The position numbers and the translations under genes are program-made. Below, in pieces: positions 8,523 through 17,059 of a DNA stretch of 64,000 nt (position 1 is its first letter; every line of letters starts with the position of its first letter). The DNA is taken from positions 1-64,000 of the forward strand of contig CANLCX010000004.1 of NCBI GenBank assembly GCA_947489315.1. The letters are read 5' to 3'. This DNA is from an uncultured Sphingomonadaceae bacterium. GTDB taxonomy: Bacteria > Pseudomonadota > Alphaproteobacteria > Sphingomonadales > Sphingomonadaceae. The notes under the pieces were generated by a model. That model saw only the letters and a list, made by a program, of their open reading frames with translations, was not told where the DNA came from and made no database searches.

Positions 8523-8885
8523 TTAGGCAGCTTTGGTTTTCTCAGATTGTACCAATTCCATCCGAGTTTCATCCTTGGCTTCATCGAAAAATTTCCACAA
8601 ATCACCACCAGCCAGAGTTCTCAAACCAATTTGATCTCTAATTTCCGCAAAAGAGTGATGAGCTTCGACAATACGCGCGCGCGCAGTGTGAAGTGCAGTC
8701 GCGGTTTCGCCAGTAAGCGCAATAGCATCTTGTCCGACAAGAGCAGAAAGGTTGGCACTTTGACGTGCTGCTGATGTGGTGGATGTCAACTCACCCGCAC
8801 AAATCAGGGCATTATCAATCGCCGCTTCCAGAGCATTGAGTTTTTCGGTTACATCTTTAACAGCGCTTATACGTTCTTTGAGCAT
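8523..8885 (-). CDS. Hypothetical alpha-helical protein
   Basis: A 120-residue soluble protein made almost entirely of predicted helix, rich in alanine, threonine and acidic residues, with no cysteine-rich or catalytic motif except a single C near residue 30. GGAGAATATTC precedes the ATG at 8885, which decides the start over an upstream in-frame codon. The helical, heptad-like pattern (VTEKLNALEAAIDNAL) suggests oligomerisation or binding to a partner. It lies between the LuxR-type regulator and the small membrane protein on the same strand. Function unknown. Confidence 0.65.
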   Translation of the reverse strand: MLKERISAVKDVTEKLNALEAAIDNALICAGELTSTTSAARQSANLSALVGQDAIALTGETATALHTARARIVEAHHSFAEIRDQIGLRTLAGGDLWKFFDEAKDETRMELVQSEKTKAA

Positions 8886-8955
8886 GAATATTCTCCAGCG
8901 CACCCGATTTTTTGGCGCACATAAATTTCAAAACAATAAAAGAGAAGATCGCTGT

Positions 8956-9567
8956 TCAGGTTATCCGAGAGAGGCCTTCAACCAGGTTCACCAGCAAAGC
9001 AAAGGCCAGCACACCGGTAATCATGATGAAAACTATAAGACCAGCCCGCACAGGGATCGAAAGATTATTTTCTCTTTTCGTTTCGAACAGAACCGACAGA
9101 AAAGAGGGTTTGTGAGTGTTTTGAAAGGCATCATGTGAATAGAATGCCTGTTCATTACGAAGCTCATCTTGCCCTCTGACATTCGGCGGGTTCGATTCGC
9201 CGGATGACGCTTTCTCATCGCGTGCATATCGGTATCTTGGAAGGTCCGAACTTTGGTGTACCAAATCATCGTATAGTTCTACATCATCAATAGCAGGCCG
9301 TCTTTCATGGTTGCTGAGGATACGTGCAGCTTCGGCTCTCGAAGAAGCACCTAGTTTAGTTTGGGCGCGCTTCAGTCGTTGATCGACAGTATGTGGCGAA
9401 ATATTTAATATTCGGCCAATCTCTTTGGATGACCTTAATGCCGCGACTAACCGCAGACACTCCTTTTGCGGTTCGCTCAAACTATCGATTCGTTCGACAG
9501 AAATATTTATATTCAATGTGATAGCCCCATCTTGTTTCTTTTTAACAAAATGAGAGAGGTGGTGCAA
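8956..9567 (-). CDS. LuxR-type HTH regulator with C-terminal membrane anchor
   Basis: A LuxR/GerE helix-turn-helix occupies about residues 30-85 (LSEPQKECLRLV, SSKEIGRILNISPHTVDQRLKRAQTKLGASSR). It is followed by a polar linker of about 85 residues and one membrane helix near 175-199. The DNA-binding domain is therefore at the N-terminus and tethered to the inner membrane. That architecture suggests control by the membrane state, or by a partner acting on the tail. There is no receiver or autoinducer-binding domain. The start is uncertain: the TTG at 9567 has no ribosome-binding site, and a TTG at 9516 has GGGG upstream. It is the first gene of the minus-strand accessory run. Confidence 0.75.
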   Translation of the reverse strand: MHHLSHFVKKKQDGAITLNINISVERIDSLSEPQKECLRLVAALRSSKEIGRILNISPHTVDQRLKRAQTKLGASSRAEAARILSNHERRPAIDDVELYDDLVHQSSDLPRYRYARDEKASSGESNPPNVRGQDELRNEQAFYSHDAFQNTHKPSFLSVLFETKRENNLSIPVRAGLIVFIMITGVLAFALLVNLVEGLSRIT

Positions 9568-9610
9568 TCAGTCGATATATTTGTGAGGGTTTCATATTGT
9601 TTCAGCCATC

Positions 9611-9976
9611 ATGATCGCTCATCCGTTGCTACTGTGGATTGAAGATAGTTTCGTTCCTGGCAGTTCGGCAAAGCCGCTGCTCATATTGTCGATTTACCTG
9701 TTTTTGACCTTTATCGCAGTCGTGGTGAACCGCCGTGTATTTATCTTTTCCGGCCTAGTATATCTGGTAAAAGCAGTGCTGGATTTCGGGAATAGTGGTG
9801 CCAATGATGAATTGGTTATCGCGTTTGCGACGCTGCCAATTGGATTGGGAATGCTGGCTTTGTCGAGCTATTGGTCGAAAGCCCGTAATCTGGCTATCAG
9901 CCATCTGCCGACCGCACTGACCGCGCAGCTCCCACGTACAGAATTGAAGGTCCCCCTTAGTCGCCCAGTTGGATGA
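9611..9976 (+). CDS. Membrane protein, possibly a C-terminal remnant
   Basis: A 121-residue protein with three predicted membrane helices (about 21-38, 45-60 and 69-87) and a tail with LPTALTAQLPR. The end resembles, from memory, the C-terminal part of larger sphingomonad polytopic membrane proteins (helices followed by a W-x-x-AR..LP segment). It could therefore be a truncated remnant or a small stand-alone protein; I cannot tell which. It is transcribed divergently from the membrane-tethered LuxR-type regulator, only 43 bases away, and could share its promoter region or be its target. Confidence 0.55.
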   Translation: MIAHPLLLWIEDSFVPGSSAKPLLILSIYLFLTFIAVVVNRRVFIFSGLVYLVKAVLDFGNSGANDELVIAFATLPIGLGMLALSSYWSKARNLAISHLPTALTAQLPRTELKVPLSRPVG

Positions 9977-10116
9977 ATTGAGAATCATTGCACAGGGCAG
10001 CGTCCGCTTTTGCGCCCATAACGGACACCCATTCTGGATTGGTCAAAATTATCGTTTTGCGCTACCTACTGACCACAGCATAAAACATCTGACCATCAGT
10101 GGGGCAAGATGACGCC

Positions 10117-10524
10117 ATGAACGCCAAGCTACCTTCTCAAACGCAATCGGTTTTCGACGGCCTTCCAAAAGCTATGGTCGCTCGGCTGGTAGCGCTCAGG
10201 GCCCTTATCCTCGAAACCGCAGCTGAAAATTCGGCCATCGGTCCACTGGAAGAAACCCTGAAATGGGGAGAGCCAGCCTATCTGACGTCGACCACCAAGT
10301 CCGGCACGACCATCCGCATCAACCGCCACAAAAAGTCTGACAGCGAATATGCAATATACGTGCATTGCCAGACCGATCTGGTCGAACGGTATAAGCAATT
10401 ATATGGCAACATCCTCACATTTGAAGGCGCGCGCGCGGTCGTTTTTGATGTGGATCAGGATATTCCAACAGAGGCTGTGAAACATTGTCTCGCTATGGCT
10501 TTGACTTATCACTTGCGATCTTGA
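10117..10524 (+). CDS. DUF1801 domain-containing protein
   Basis: A 135-residue cytoplasmic protein of the DUF1801/YdhG-like family. Typical segments are LEETLKWGEPAYLT near residue 50 and the C-terminal VKHCLAMALTYH. The family has a SHS2-like fold and no settled function. I chose the ATG at 10117; an in-frame GTG at 10099 would add six residues. Its 3' end overlaps the convergent AI-2E-family transporter gene by 32 bases. Confidence 0.82.
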   Translation: MNAKLPSQTQSVFDGLPKAMVARLVALRALILETAAENSAIGPLEETLKWGEPAYLTSTTKSGTTIRINRHKKSDSEYAIYVHCQTDLVERYKQLYGNILTFEGARAVVFDVDQDIPTEAVKHCLAMALTYHLRS

Positions 10525-11608
10525 CCGGTGCCAGGCGTTCTCTCTCAGCTTTGTTCATTTCCGCAAAAATCCGCCAGACTGCGATGAACAAGGCCGCCAA
10601 TAACGGGCCGATCACAATGCCGTTAAAACCGAACAGTTGAAGACCGCCCAATGTAGAGATCAATACGATATAATCGGGCATGCGCGTGTCGCGGCCGACC
10701 AATATCGGACGGACGAGATTATCGACCAAGCTGATGATGAAGATACCGGCAAGAATAAGTACAACCCCTTGCCAGATCGCTCCCGTCACGAGCAGATAAA
10801 TGGCCACCGGTACCCAAATAAAGCCCGTGCCAATGGCGGGGATGAGCGACAATATCGCCATCGACACCGCCCAGAGCAAAGCCCCGCGAATATCCAGTGC
10901 CCAGAAGATAAGCCCGCCAATCGTCCCCTGAAGCAAGGCAACAACAAAGCTCCCCTTTATCGTTGCGATGATGACGACAAAGAACTTATCAATCAATATG
11001 CGGCTTTTACTCTCTGACAGCGGCACAACATATTCAATCTGACCGGCCAAGGCGCGTCCGTCACGGAGCAGGAAGAATGTCAGATATAGCATGACACCGA
11101 GCGCGAGAAGAAATCGAAATGCCCCTTGACCAAAGCTGAGCGCCTGCGCGATCAGAAATTCAAGACTGCTGCCAATCGCTTCTTCAATCTGCGGCCGCAC
11201 GGTTGCCAAATCACCATAGCCAAGAGCGGCTATCTCATTTTGCGCCCATGTTGGCAGGCTGTTTTGAAAGGCAATGAAGGCGCCGCCAAAATCAATTTCC
11301 CCGGCCTGTATGCTATTATAGGCGCTGGTAGCCTCGCGCACCAAGGCCATGCCGAGCAATATGGCAGGAACGATCACCAGCAAAATGACCAATATCAGCG
11401 TCAGAAAGGCGGCGAGATTGATACGCGGAAACAGCCACCCGGATATTTTCCGGTAGACCGGCTGAAACAAAACCGCGACGACAACGGCCCAAACAATCGC
11501 GCCAAAAAATGGTTCGATCAGCAAGGCAAAGGCGAGCGAAATGATCACCAGCAGGGCTAAGACAAATAGCCGTTCTATTCCAAATTGAGGGCGTTCTGTT
11601 TCATTCAT
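10493..11608 (-). CDS. AI-2E family transporter (PerM-like)
   Basis: A 371-residue polytopic inner-membrane protein of the AI-2E exporter/PerM family. It has paired N-terminal helices, a soluble insertion of about 70 residues (AYNSIQAGEIDFGG onward) and a C-terminal bundle containing SLIPAIGTGFIWVP and LVDNLVRPILVG, the family hallmark. Members range from quorum-signal exporters to sodium/proton antiporters and permeases, so the substrate is not predictable. I use the ATG at 11608. An in-frame start at 11650 would add 14 residues. It stands alone with its 3' end overlapping the DUF1801 gene. Confidence 0.88.
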   Translation of the reverse strand: MNETERPQFGIERLFVLALLVIISLAFALLIEPFFGAIVWAVVVAVLFQPVYRKISGWLFPRINLAAFLTLILVILLVIVPAILLGMALVREATSAYNSIQAGEIDFGGAFIAFQNSLPTWAQNEIAALGYGDLATVRPQIEEAIGSSLEFLIAQALSFGQGAFRFLLALGVMLYLTFFLLRDGRALAGQIEYVVPLSESKSRILIDKFFVVIIATIKGSFVVALLQGTIGGLIFWALDIRGALLWAVSMAILSLIPAIGTGFIWVPVAIYLLVTGAIWQGVVLILAGIFIISLVDNLVRPILVGRDTRMPDYIVLISTLGGLQLFGFNGIVIGPLLAALFIAVWRIFAEMNKAERERLAPVKIASDKSKP

Positions 11609-11751
11609 AGGTTTGCTGTTGCCTGCGTAAAACAAATTGAGTCCGGACACAATGAAGGTGCAGCCAAGCAGCCGATTTTGCTACCCTATCCAAAACTATC
11701 GAAAACTGCCAAAACATCAAAAAACAAGATAGCGACAAGGCGAGAGGCAGC

Positions 11752-12699
11752 ATGAACACCATCCCCTTCCAAAAAGGCCTATATGAAACCGGTAATGGCA
11801 TCTTTGCCTATTTGCAGCCCGATGGCGGTTGGGGTTGGTCTAATGCCGGGCTGATCACGGATGGCGATCAGTCCCTGCTCGTGGATACGCTGTTCGACGC
11901 GAGCCTGACCCGCGATATGCTGGCGACCATGGCCGATGCTGCGGGAGTTGGGGCAGATGATATCGACACCATCGTCAACACCCATGCCAATGGCGATCAT
12001 ACGCATGGCAATGGCTGTTGCCAGCATGCAGAAGTCATCGCGTCGGAGGCCAGCGCCAAAGAGATGGACGAACTGCCTGCTCCCGCTCTGGCCGCAATCA
12101 TGGCGCAAGCGAAAGACATGGGGCCGACTGGCCAATATCTCGTTGATATTTTCGGCAGCTTTGATTTTACCGATGTAGCGGAAAAACATCCAACCAAGAC
12201 ATTTAGCGGCGAGTATAGCGTGATGGTTGGCGACAAGCAGGTCGACCTGATCGAGGTCGGCCCCGCGCATACCGCTGGTGACGTTCTCGTCCATGTACCC
12301 GGCGACAAGACTGTTTTCACCGGCGATATCCTGTTTATCGAAGGCACACCAATCATGTGGGCCGGACCTGTATCCAACTGGATCGCCGCCTGCGATCATA
12401 TTATCGACCTGAAACCCGACACGATTGTTCCGGGCCATGGTCCGATAACCGACGAGGCCGGAGTCCGGCGTGTGCAGGATTATCTGCACTATATCAATGG
12501 CGAGGCGCGCAAACGTTATGATGCGGGGCTCTCGGTGCGCGATGCTGCGCATGATATTAAGCTGGGTGATTTTTCAAGTTGGGGCGATAGCGAACGGCTC
12601 GCTGTCAATGTGTCGACCCTGTATCGCGAATATGCTGGCGACACGACACCGCCCGATGTGACGCAATTATTTGGATTGATGGCCGAATTGAAACGTTAG
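11752..12699 (+). CDS. MBL-fold metallo-hydrolase
   Basis: A 315-residue metallo-beta-lactamase-fold hydrolase. The zinc motif is H78-A-N-G-D82-H83. The downstream metal ligands are H in GPAHTAGD, D in FTGDILF and H in VPGHGPI. GWGWSNAGLI near residue 28 and the C-terminal helical tail resemble hydrolases of unknown specificity rather than glyoxalase II or class B beta-lactamases. The substrate cannot be inferred. It is followed by a 9-bp inverted repeat and the enoyl-CoA hydratase-family gene on the same strand. Confidence 0.88.
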   Translation: MNTIPFQKGLYETGNGIFAYLQPDGGWGWSNAGLITDGDQSLLVDTLFDASLTRDMLATMADAAGVGADDIDTIVNTHANGDHTHGNGCCQHAEVIASEASAKEMDELPAPALAAIMAQAKDMGPTGQYLVDIFGSFDFTDVAEKHPTKTFSGEYSVMVGDKQVDLIEVGPAHTAGDVLVHVPGDKTVFTGDILFIEGTPIMWAGPVSNWIAACDHIIDLKPDTIVPGHGPITDEAGVRRVQDYLHYINGEARKRYDAGLSVRDAAHDIKLGDFSSWGDSERLAVNVSTLYREYAGDTTPPDVTQLFGLMAELKR

Positions 12700-12743
12700 A
12701 AACCATTTCATCACTGCCACAAATAGCAATTGCATTCCTGACG

Positions 12744-12765
12744 AATTTAATCGATTGATTAAATT
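12744..12765. promoter_or_regulatory. Perfect 9-bp inverted repeat, possible operator
   Basis: AATTTAATC, a 4-base spacer GATT and GATTAAATT form a perfect dyad 18 bases upstream of the crotonase gene ATG. It has no flanking T-run and lies close to the ribosome-binding site (CGGAGACC). It therefore looks more like a repressor operator than a terminator. The regulator is unknown. Confidence 0.45.
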
Positions 12766-12783
12766 TTATTCGCGGAGACCCAG

Positions 12784-13455
12784 ATGAGCATTACAGTAAG
12801 AATAGACGGTGATATCGCCTATCTGACAATGGATGATGGCAAAGCCAATGCTATTAATCCTGATTGGATGACAGACTTTATCGCAAAGTTCGAAGAGGCG
12901 GAAAGCAGCGCGAAAGCAATCATCTTGTCGGGCCGCGAAGGCGTTTTCAGCGGCGGCTTTGATCTCAAATGGCTAGCAGCAGAAGGCGCTGCTCGCTCTG
13001 GCGAACTGCTTGATCAGGCCAGCAATATGCTGCTCAAAGTCTATAGCAGCCGGATTCCCGTTATTGCCGCATGTAACGGCCATGCCATCGCCATGGGCGC
13101 GTTTCTTTTATTGGCTTGCGATACCCGCATCGGCGCAAACGGTGCGTTTCGCTATGGTGCGAATGAGACAATTAACAATATGAATCTGCCGGTCTTTGCC
13201 ATCGAACTACCGAAAGCGCGCCTGGATGGTCGGAAACTGACACAAGCGCTCGTCCAGTCGCAGCTTTACGAACCAGCGGACGCTCTGGAAGTCGGATATC
13301 TCGATATGTTGGTTGATCCCGAACTGGTTTCGAAAACCGCAAAAGAGCAAGCAGAACTGCTCAGCAAACTGCCTAGTCGCGCATACGGGGCTAACAAAGT
13401 GGCGGTACGCAAACATACACTCGATCTCATCGCGGCGGCAATAGGGACATATTAG
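12784..13455 (+). CDS. Enoyl-CoA hydratase/isomerase family protein
   Basis: A 223-residue crotonase-fold protein, shorter than the usual 250-270. The first oxyanion-hole segment is FSGGFDLKWL. The second is NGHAIAMGAFLLLACDTRIG. The usual catalytic glutamates are not at the classical hydratase positions: the corresponding stretch reads NETINNMNLPVFAIEL. It may therefore be an isomerase or a hydrolase-type crotonase, or act on a non-standard acyl-CoA. GGAG precedes the ATG. A perfect inverted repeat just upstream suggests dedicated regulation. Confidence 0.82.
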   Translation: MSITVRIDGDIAYLTMDDGKANAINPDWMTDFIAKFEEAESSAKAIILSGREGVFSGGFDLKWLAAEGAARSGELLDQASNMLLKVYSSRIPVIAACNGHAIAMGAFLLLACDTRIGANGAFRYGANETINNMNLPVFAIELPKARLDGRKLTQALVQSQLYEPADALEVGYLDMLVDPELVSKTAKEQAELLSKLPSRAYGANKVAVRKHTLDLIAAAIGTY

Positions 13456-13502
13456 ATATCCCGGCCGTCCGGAAATGATTCGATAATCCAGCCACTCTGC
13501 TT

Positions 13503-15950
13503 ATGGGTAGTGCGATGAGCGGCAACCTACTTCCTAAACCTCTCTCCGACTGGTTCGCTGCGCGCGGATGGACTGTGCGGCGGCATCAGATGGAAATGTT
13601 GCAGGCGGCTGGGGCAGGGCGGCATGCCTTGCTTACTGCACCGACGGGAGCAGGTAAGACGCTGGCCGGGTTTTTGCCGACACTGGTTGATCTTATCGAC
13701 CAGCCGGATTTTGACGGTCTCCACACGCTCTATATTTCTCCGCTCAAGGCCTTGGCGGTTGATGTAAAGCGCAACCTGTTGACGCCCATTGACGAAATGG
13801 ACCTGCCGATCACCGTCGAAACCCGCAGCGGTGACACGCCCGCCAATCGCAAGGCGCGCCAGCGGGTCAAGCCGCCACAAATATTATTGACCACGCCCGA
13901 ATCGCTCAACCTGCTCTTGAGCCAAGAAGATAGCTTCACCCTGTTCGCCAATTTGCAGCATGTGATTATCGATGAGGTGCATGCCTTTGCATCCGGCAAG
14001 CGCGGCGACCTGCTATCTCTTTCGCTCGCACGACTGCAGCGGATCGCCCCTGATATGAAGCGTTCGGCATTGTCGGCCACGGTCGCTGATCCCGATGATT
14101 TTCGCGCTTGGCTCGCGCCCTATGGCGATATCGACGCGGTCACCCATGTGTTGGGGGACGAGGGCGCGCCAGCGGATATCGCGATTATGATCCCCGAAAC
14201 ACCGGAAGGCGAAAAGATCCGCGTGCCTTGGGCAGGTCATGCCGGCGTCTATGCGATTCCGCAGGTGATGGAGCAGATCAAAGCCAACCGGATGACGCTG
14301 GTTTTCACCAACACGCGCTTTCTCGCCGAGTATATCTTCCAGAAGCTATGGGACATAAACGAGGATATTCTTCCAATCGGAGTGCATCACGGCAGCTTGT
14401 CGAAAGAGGCGCGACGAAAGATAGAAAACGCCATGGCGACGGGCAAGATGCGCGCGCTGGTCTGTACCGCATCGCTTGATCTGGGAGTCGACTGGGGCGA
14501 CATTGATTGCGTGATCCAGATGGGCGCGCCCAAAGGCAGCTCGCGGCTGCTGCAGCGGATTGGCCGCGCCAATCACCGGCTGGATGTCTCGTCCAAAGCC
14601 TTGTTAGTCCCGGGCAACCGGTTCGAATATCTCGAAGCGCAGGCGGCGCTGGATGCGGTGAATGAAGGCAAACGCGATGGCGAGCCGTTTCGCCCCGGCG
14701 GCCTCGATGTACTGGCGCAACATGTCATGACCTGCGCTTGCGCTGCGCCGTTTCAGGAAGATGACTTGCTCGATGAGCTGCAATCCTCTTTGCCTTATAG
14801 CGCGCTCGACAAAGACACGTTCGACCGCGTGCTCAGTTTCACTCGCGACGGCGGCTATGCGCTAAAAGCCTATGACAAGTTCAAGCGGTTGCGGCGCGAT
14901 GCCAAGGGGGTTTGGCATCTCGTCCATCCCCGCTTTGCGACACAGCACCGTTTGAATGCGGGGATCATTGTTGATGCGGCCATGATGACGGTGCGCTTCA
15001 AAAATGGTCGCAACCTCGGCAAGGTCGAGGAAAGTTTCGCAGCTATGCTGAGCCCCGGCGATACATTTTTCTTCGCCGGCATGAGTCTGGAACTGGTCAA
15101 GATGGACACGTCCGATGTCGTCGTCCGGGCCACCAAAAAAGCGGCCATGATCCCAAGCTATATGGGTGCACGCCTACCGCTGACCACTCATTTGTCGGAT
15201 CGGGTGCGCGGATTGCTGACTGATCGGGCAGGCTGGGCACGTTTCCCGGACGATGTACGCGAATGGCTGGAAATGCAGGACCATCGCTCGCGCTTGCCGG
15301 AACCGGGCGAGCTGCTGGTCGAGACCTTCCCGCATAAGGGGCTGCATTATATGGCAGCCTATAGCTTTGAAGGTTGGAATGCCCATCAATCACTCGGCAT
15401 GTTGCTGACCCGGCGGATGGAAACACGCGGACTGAAACCGATCGGCTTTGTCGCCAATGATTATGCATTGGCCTGCTGGAGCGTCGAACCGGTCACCGAT
15501 CCAGCGCCCTTGTTCAGCGCCGACATATTGGAAGACGAGTTTTTCGACTGGATCGAAGGATCCTATCTTCTCAAGCGCGCGTTTAGGGAAGTGGCCGTCA
15601 TTAGCGGCCTCGTCGACCGCCAGCATCCCGGCAAGCGCAAAACTGGCAAACAGGTGACCTTCTCGACCGACCTGATTTTTGACGTATTGCGCAAATATGA
15701 GCCGGATCATCTGTTGATGCAGGCGGCCTGGGCCGATGCGCGTGCGCGAATGACCGATGTCGCGCGATTGGGCGATTTGCTCGACCGCGCGGCTGGTTCC
15801 ATGGTGCATGTTGATCTTGATCGGGTAAGTCCGTTGGCGGTTCCGGTACTGGTAATGATTGGCCGAGAGCATGTTGCACAAGGAGCCACTGACGATGCCC
15901 TTCTGATTGAAGCAGAAAGCCTTATAGAAGAGGCAATGCGCGGCGACTAG
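13503..15950 (+). CDS. Ligase-associated DNA damage response DEXH helicase (Lhr-like)
   Basis: An 815-residue superfamily 2 helicase of the short Lhr type. In many bacteria it is encoded with an ATP-dependent DNA ligase, an MBL-fold exonuclease and the PdeM phosphoesterase. Walker A APTGAGKT is at residues 46-53 and the DEVH box at 157-160. SALSATV is motif III, and QRIGRANHR is motif VI. The C-terminal winged-helix and Lhr core follow. Translation may begin at 13503 or at the ATG four codons later. PdeM is encoded at 19694, separated by two proteases and an opposite-strand pair. No ligase or exonuclease gene is in the window. Confidence 0.92.
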   Translation: MGSAMSGNLLPKPLSDWFAARGWTVRRHQMEMLQAAGAGRHALLTAPTGAGKTLAGFLPTLVDLIDQPDFDGLHTLYISPLKALAVDVKRNLLTPIDEMDLPITVETRSGDTPANRKARQRVKPPQILLTTPESLNLLLSQEDSFTLFANLQHVIIDEVHAFASGKRGDLLSLSLARLQRIAPDMKRSALSATVADPDDFRAWLAPYGDIDAVTHVLGDEGAPADIAIMIPETPEGEKIRVPWAGHAGVYAIPQVMEQIKANRMTLVFTNTRFLAEYIFQKLWDINEDILPIGVHHGSLSKEARRKIENAMATGKMRALVCTASLDLGVDWGDIDCVIQMGAPKGSSRLLQRIGRANHRLDVSSKALLVPGNRFEYLEAQAALDAVNEGKRDGEPFRPGGLDVLAQHVMTCACAAPFQEDDLLDELQSSLPYSALDKDTFDRVLSFTRDGGYALKAYDKFKRLRRDAKGVWHLVHPRFATQHRLNAGIIVDAAMMTVRFKNGRNLGKVEESFAAMLSPGDTFFFAGMSLELVKMDTSDVVVRATKKAAMIPSYMGARLPLTTHLSDRVRGLLTDRAGWARFPDDVREWLEMQDHRSRLPEPGELLVETFPHKGLHYMAAYSFEGWNAHQSLGMLLTRRMETRGLKPIGFVANDYALACWSVEPVTDPAPLFSADILEDEFFDWIEGSYLLKRAFREVAVISGLVDRQHPGKRKTGKQVTFSTDLIFDVLRKYEPDHLLMQAAWADARARMTDVARLGDLLDRAAGSMVHVDLDRVSPLAVPVLVMIGREHVAQGATDDALLIEAESLIEEAMRGD

Positions 15951-16010
15951 CGGCGCCTGTTACCTCCAAGATATTTGTCGCCAGTCCAAAATTGGAGTAA
16001 CTATACAAAC

Positions 16011-16994
16011 ATGAGTATGTTTTCCCCAATAAGCGCGGCCTTACCGTTGCTATTTTCGCTGCAAATTGCCGAACCGGCTGTGCCCTTGCCGGAAGCCGCA
16101 GCAGCTATTCCCGAAATTGTTGAACCAGAAGCGATATTGGCCGACCGGCTGCCTGATCAATTCATCCAGCCCGATGCGGAACAAATTTCCATTGCCGAAG
16201 ACCGGATGGCACGCATGACCGTGCCCATCAGCATCGACGGCAGCGGACCGTTTGATTTCATTATCGATACCGCGGCCCAGCGCACCATATTGTCTAAGGA
16301 AATAGCGGGTAGCTTGACCCTTGAACTGGAAGACGAAGTCAATATTATTGCGTTGGCAGGAAGCACGATTGTGCAAACCGTCTATGTACCGGAACTGACA
16401 TTGGGCACCCGCAGCTATGGCGGCATAGTCGCACCTACCTTCCGATCGACCAATATCGGCGCCGATGGCGTATTGGGTCTCGACAGCCTGCAAGGGCAAC
16501 GCATCCTGTTTGATTTTATCGACAGCACCATCTCCGTTGAAGACACGGCCAAGAAACGCAAAGCCCGCTCACGCCGTGAAATTGTCGTTACCGCCCGGCG
16601 GCGTTCCGGCCAGTTAATTTTCACCAATGCCGAAATTTCAGGTATTAAAGTCAGTGTCATCATCGATACCGGTGGAGAGCTATCCATCGGCAACAAGGCC
16701 TTGCAGCGCCGCTTGCGAATGAAGCGTTCTGCGCTGCAGCAGATTAATCTTGTTGACGTGACCGGCCGCTCCGTGGCTGCTGACTATGGTGTGGCGAGCG
16801 AACTACATATCGGCCGCGCGCGCTTCGGCATCATCCCTATCGCCTTTGCCGATATCGCGCCTTTTGCTGCGCTGAAACTGGACAAGAAGCCCGCAATGTT
16901 CCTCGGCATGGATGCGCTGCGCAAATTTGACCGCATGGCAATCGATTTTGCCAATCGCAAAATCTATTTCCTGCTACCCAAAGACGCGTCATAA
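16011..16994 (+). CDS. Bilobal retropepsin-like aspartic protease, copy 1
   Basis: A 327-residue probably exported protein with two retroviral-type aspartic protease lobes in one chain. The first lobe has D86-T-A with hydrophobic FIIDTAAQRTILS around it; the second has D219-T-G in VIIDTGGELSIGN. Each lobe ends with a typical GxDxL or GMDALRKFD segment. A weak N-terminal hydrophobic stretch (ISAALPLLFSLQ) may be a signal peptide. GGAG lies 13 bases before the chosen ATG. The first active-site triad is DTA rather than DTG, unlike copy 2. The gene lies 60 bases downstream of the DEXH helicase and 65 upstream of a paralogue. The substrate is unknown. Confidence 0.85.
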   Translation: MSMFSPISAALPLLFSLQIAEPAVPLPEAAAAIPEIVEPEAILADRLPDQFIQPDAEQISIAEDRMARMTVPISIDGSGPFDFIIDTAAQRTILSKEIAGSLTLELEDEVNIIALAGSTIVQTVYVPELTLGTRSYGGIVAPTFRSTNIGADGVLGLDSLQGQRILFDFIDSTISVEDTAKKRKARSRREIVVTARRRSGQLIFTNAEISGIKVSVIIDTGGELSIGNKALQRRLRMKRSALQQINLVDVTGRSVAADYGVASELHIGRARFGIIPIAFADIAPFAALKLDKKPAMFLGMDALRKFDRMAIDFANRKIYFLLPKDAS

Positions 16995-17059
16995 GTTGAT
17001 TTTGGTTACAGACCCTTTGGTGGTACAGTGGAGCGACATAAATATATCCGGAGAGTTAG

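Noticed and set aside
9180-9205. GGTTCGATTC, T-arm-like tRNA sequence
   Set aside because: It is inside the LuxR-type regulator gene and no acceptor stem or anticodon arm can be built around it.
11779-12552. 257-codon antisense open frame over the MBL-fold hydrolase gene
   Set aside because: It lies opposite a gene with clear zinc motifs, has no domain, and is explained by low stop-codon density on the complementary strand of GC-rich coding sequence.
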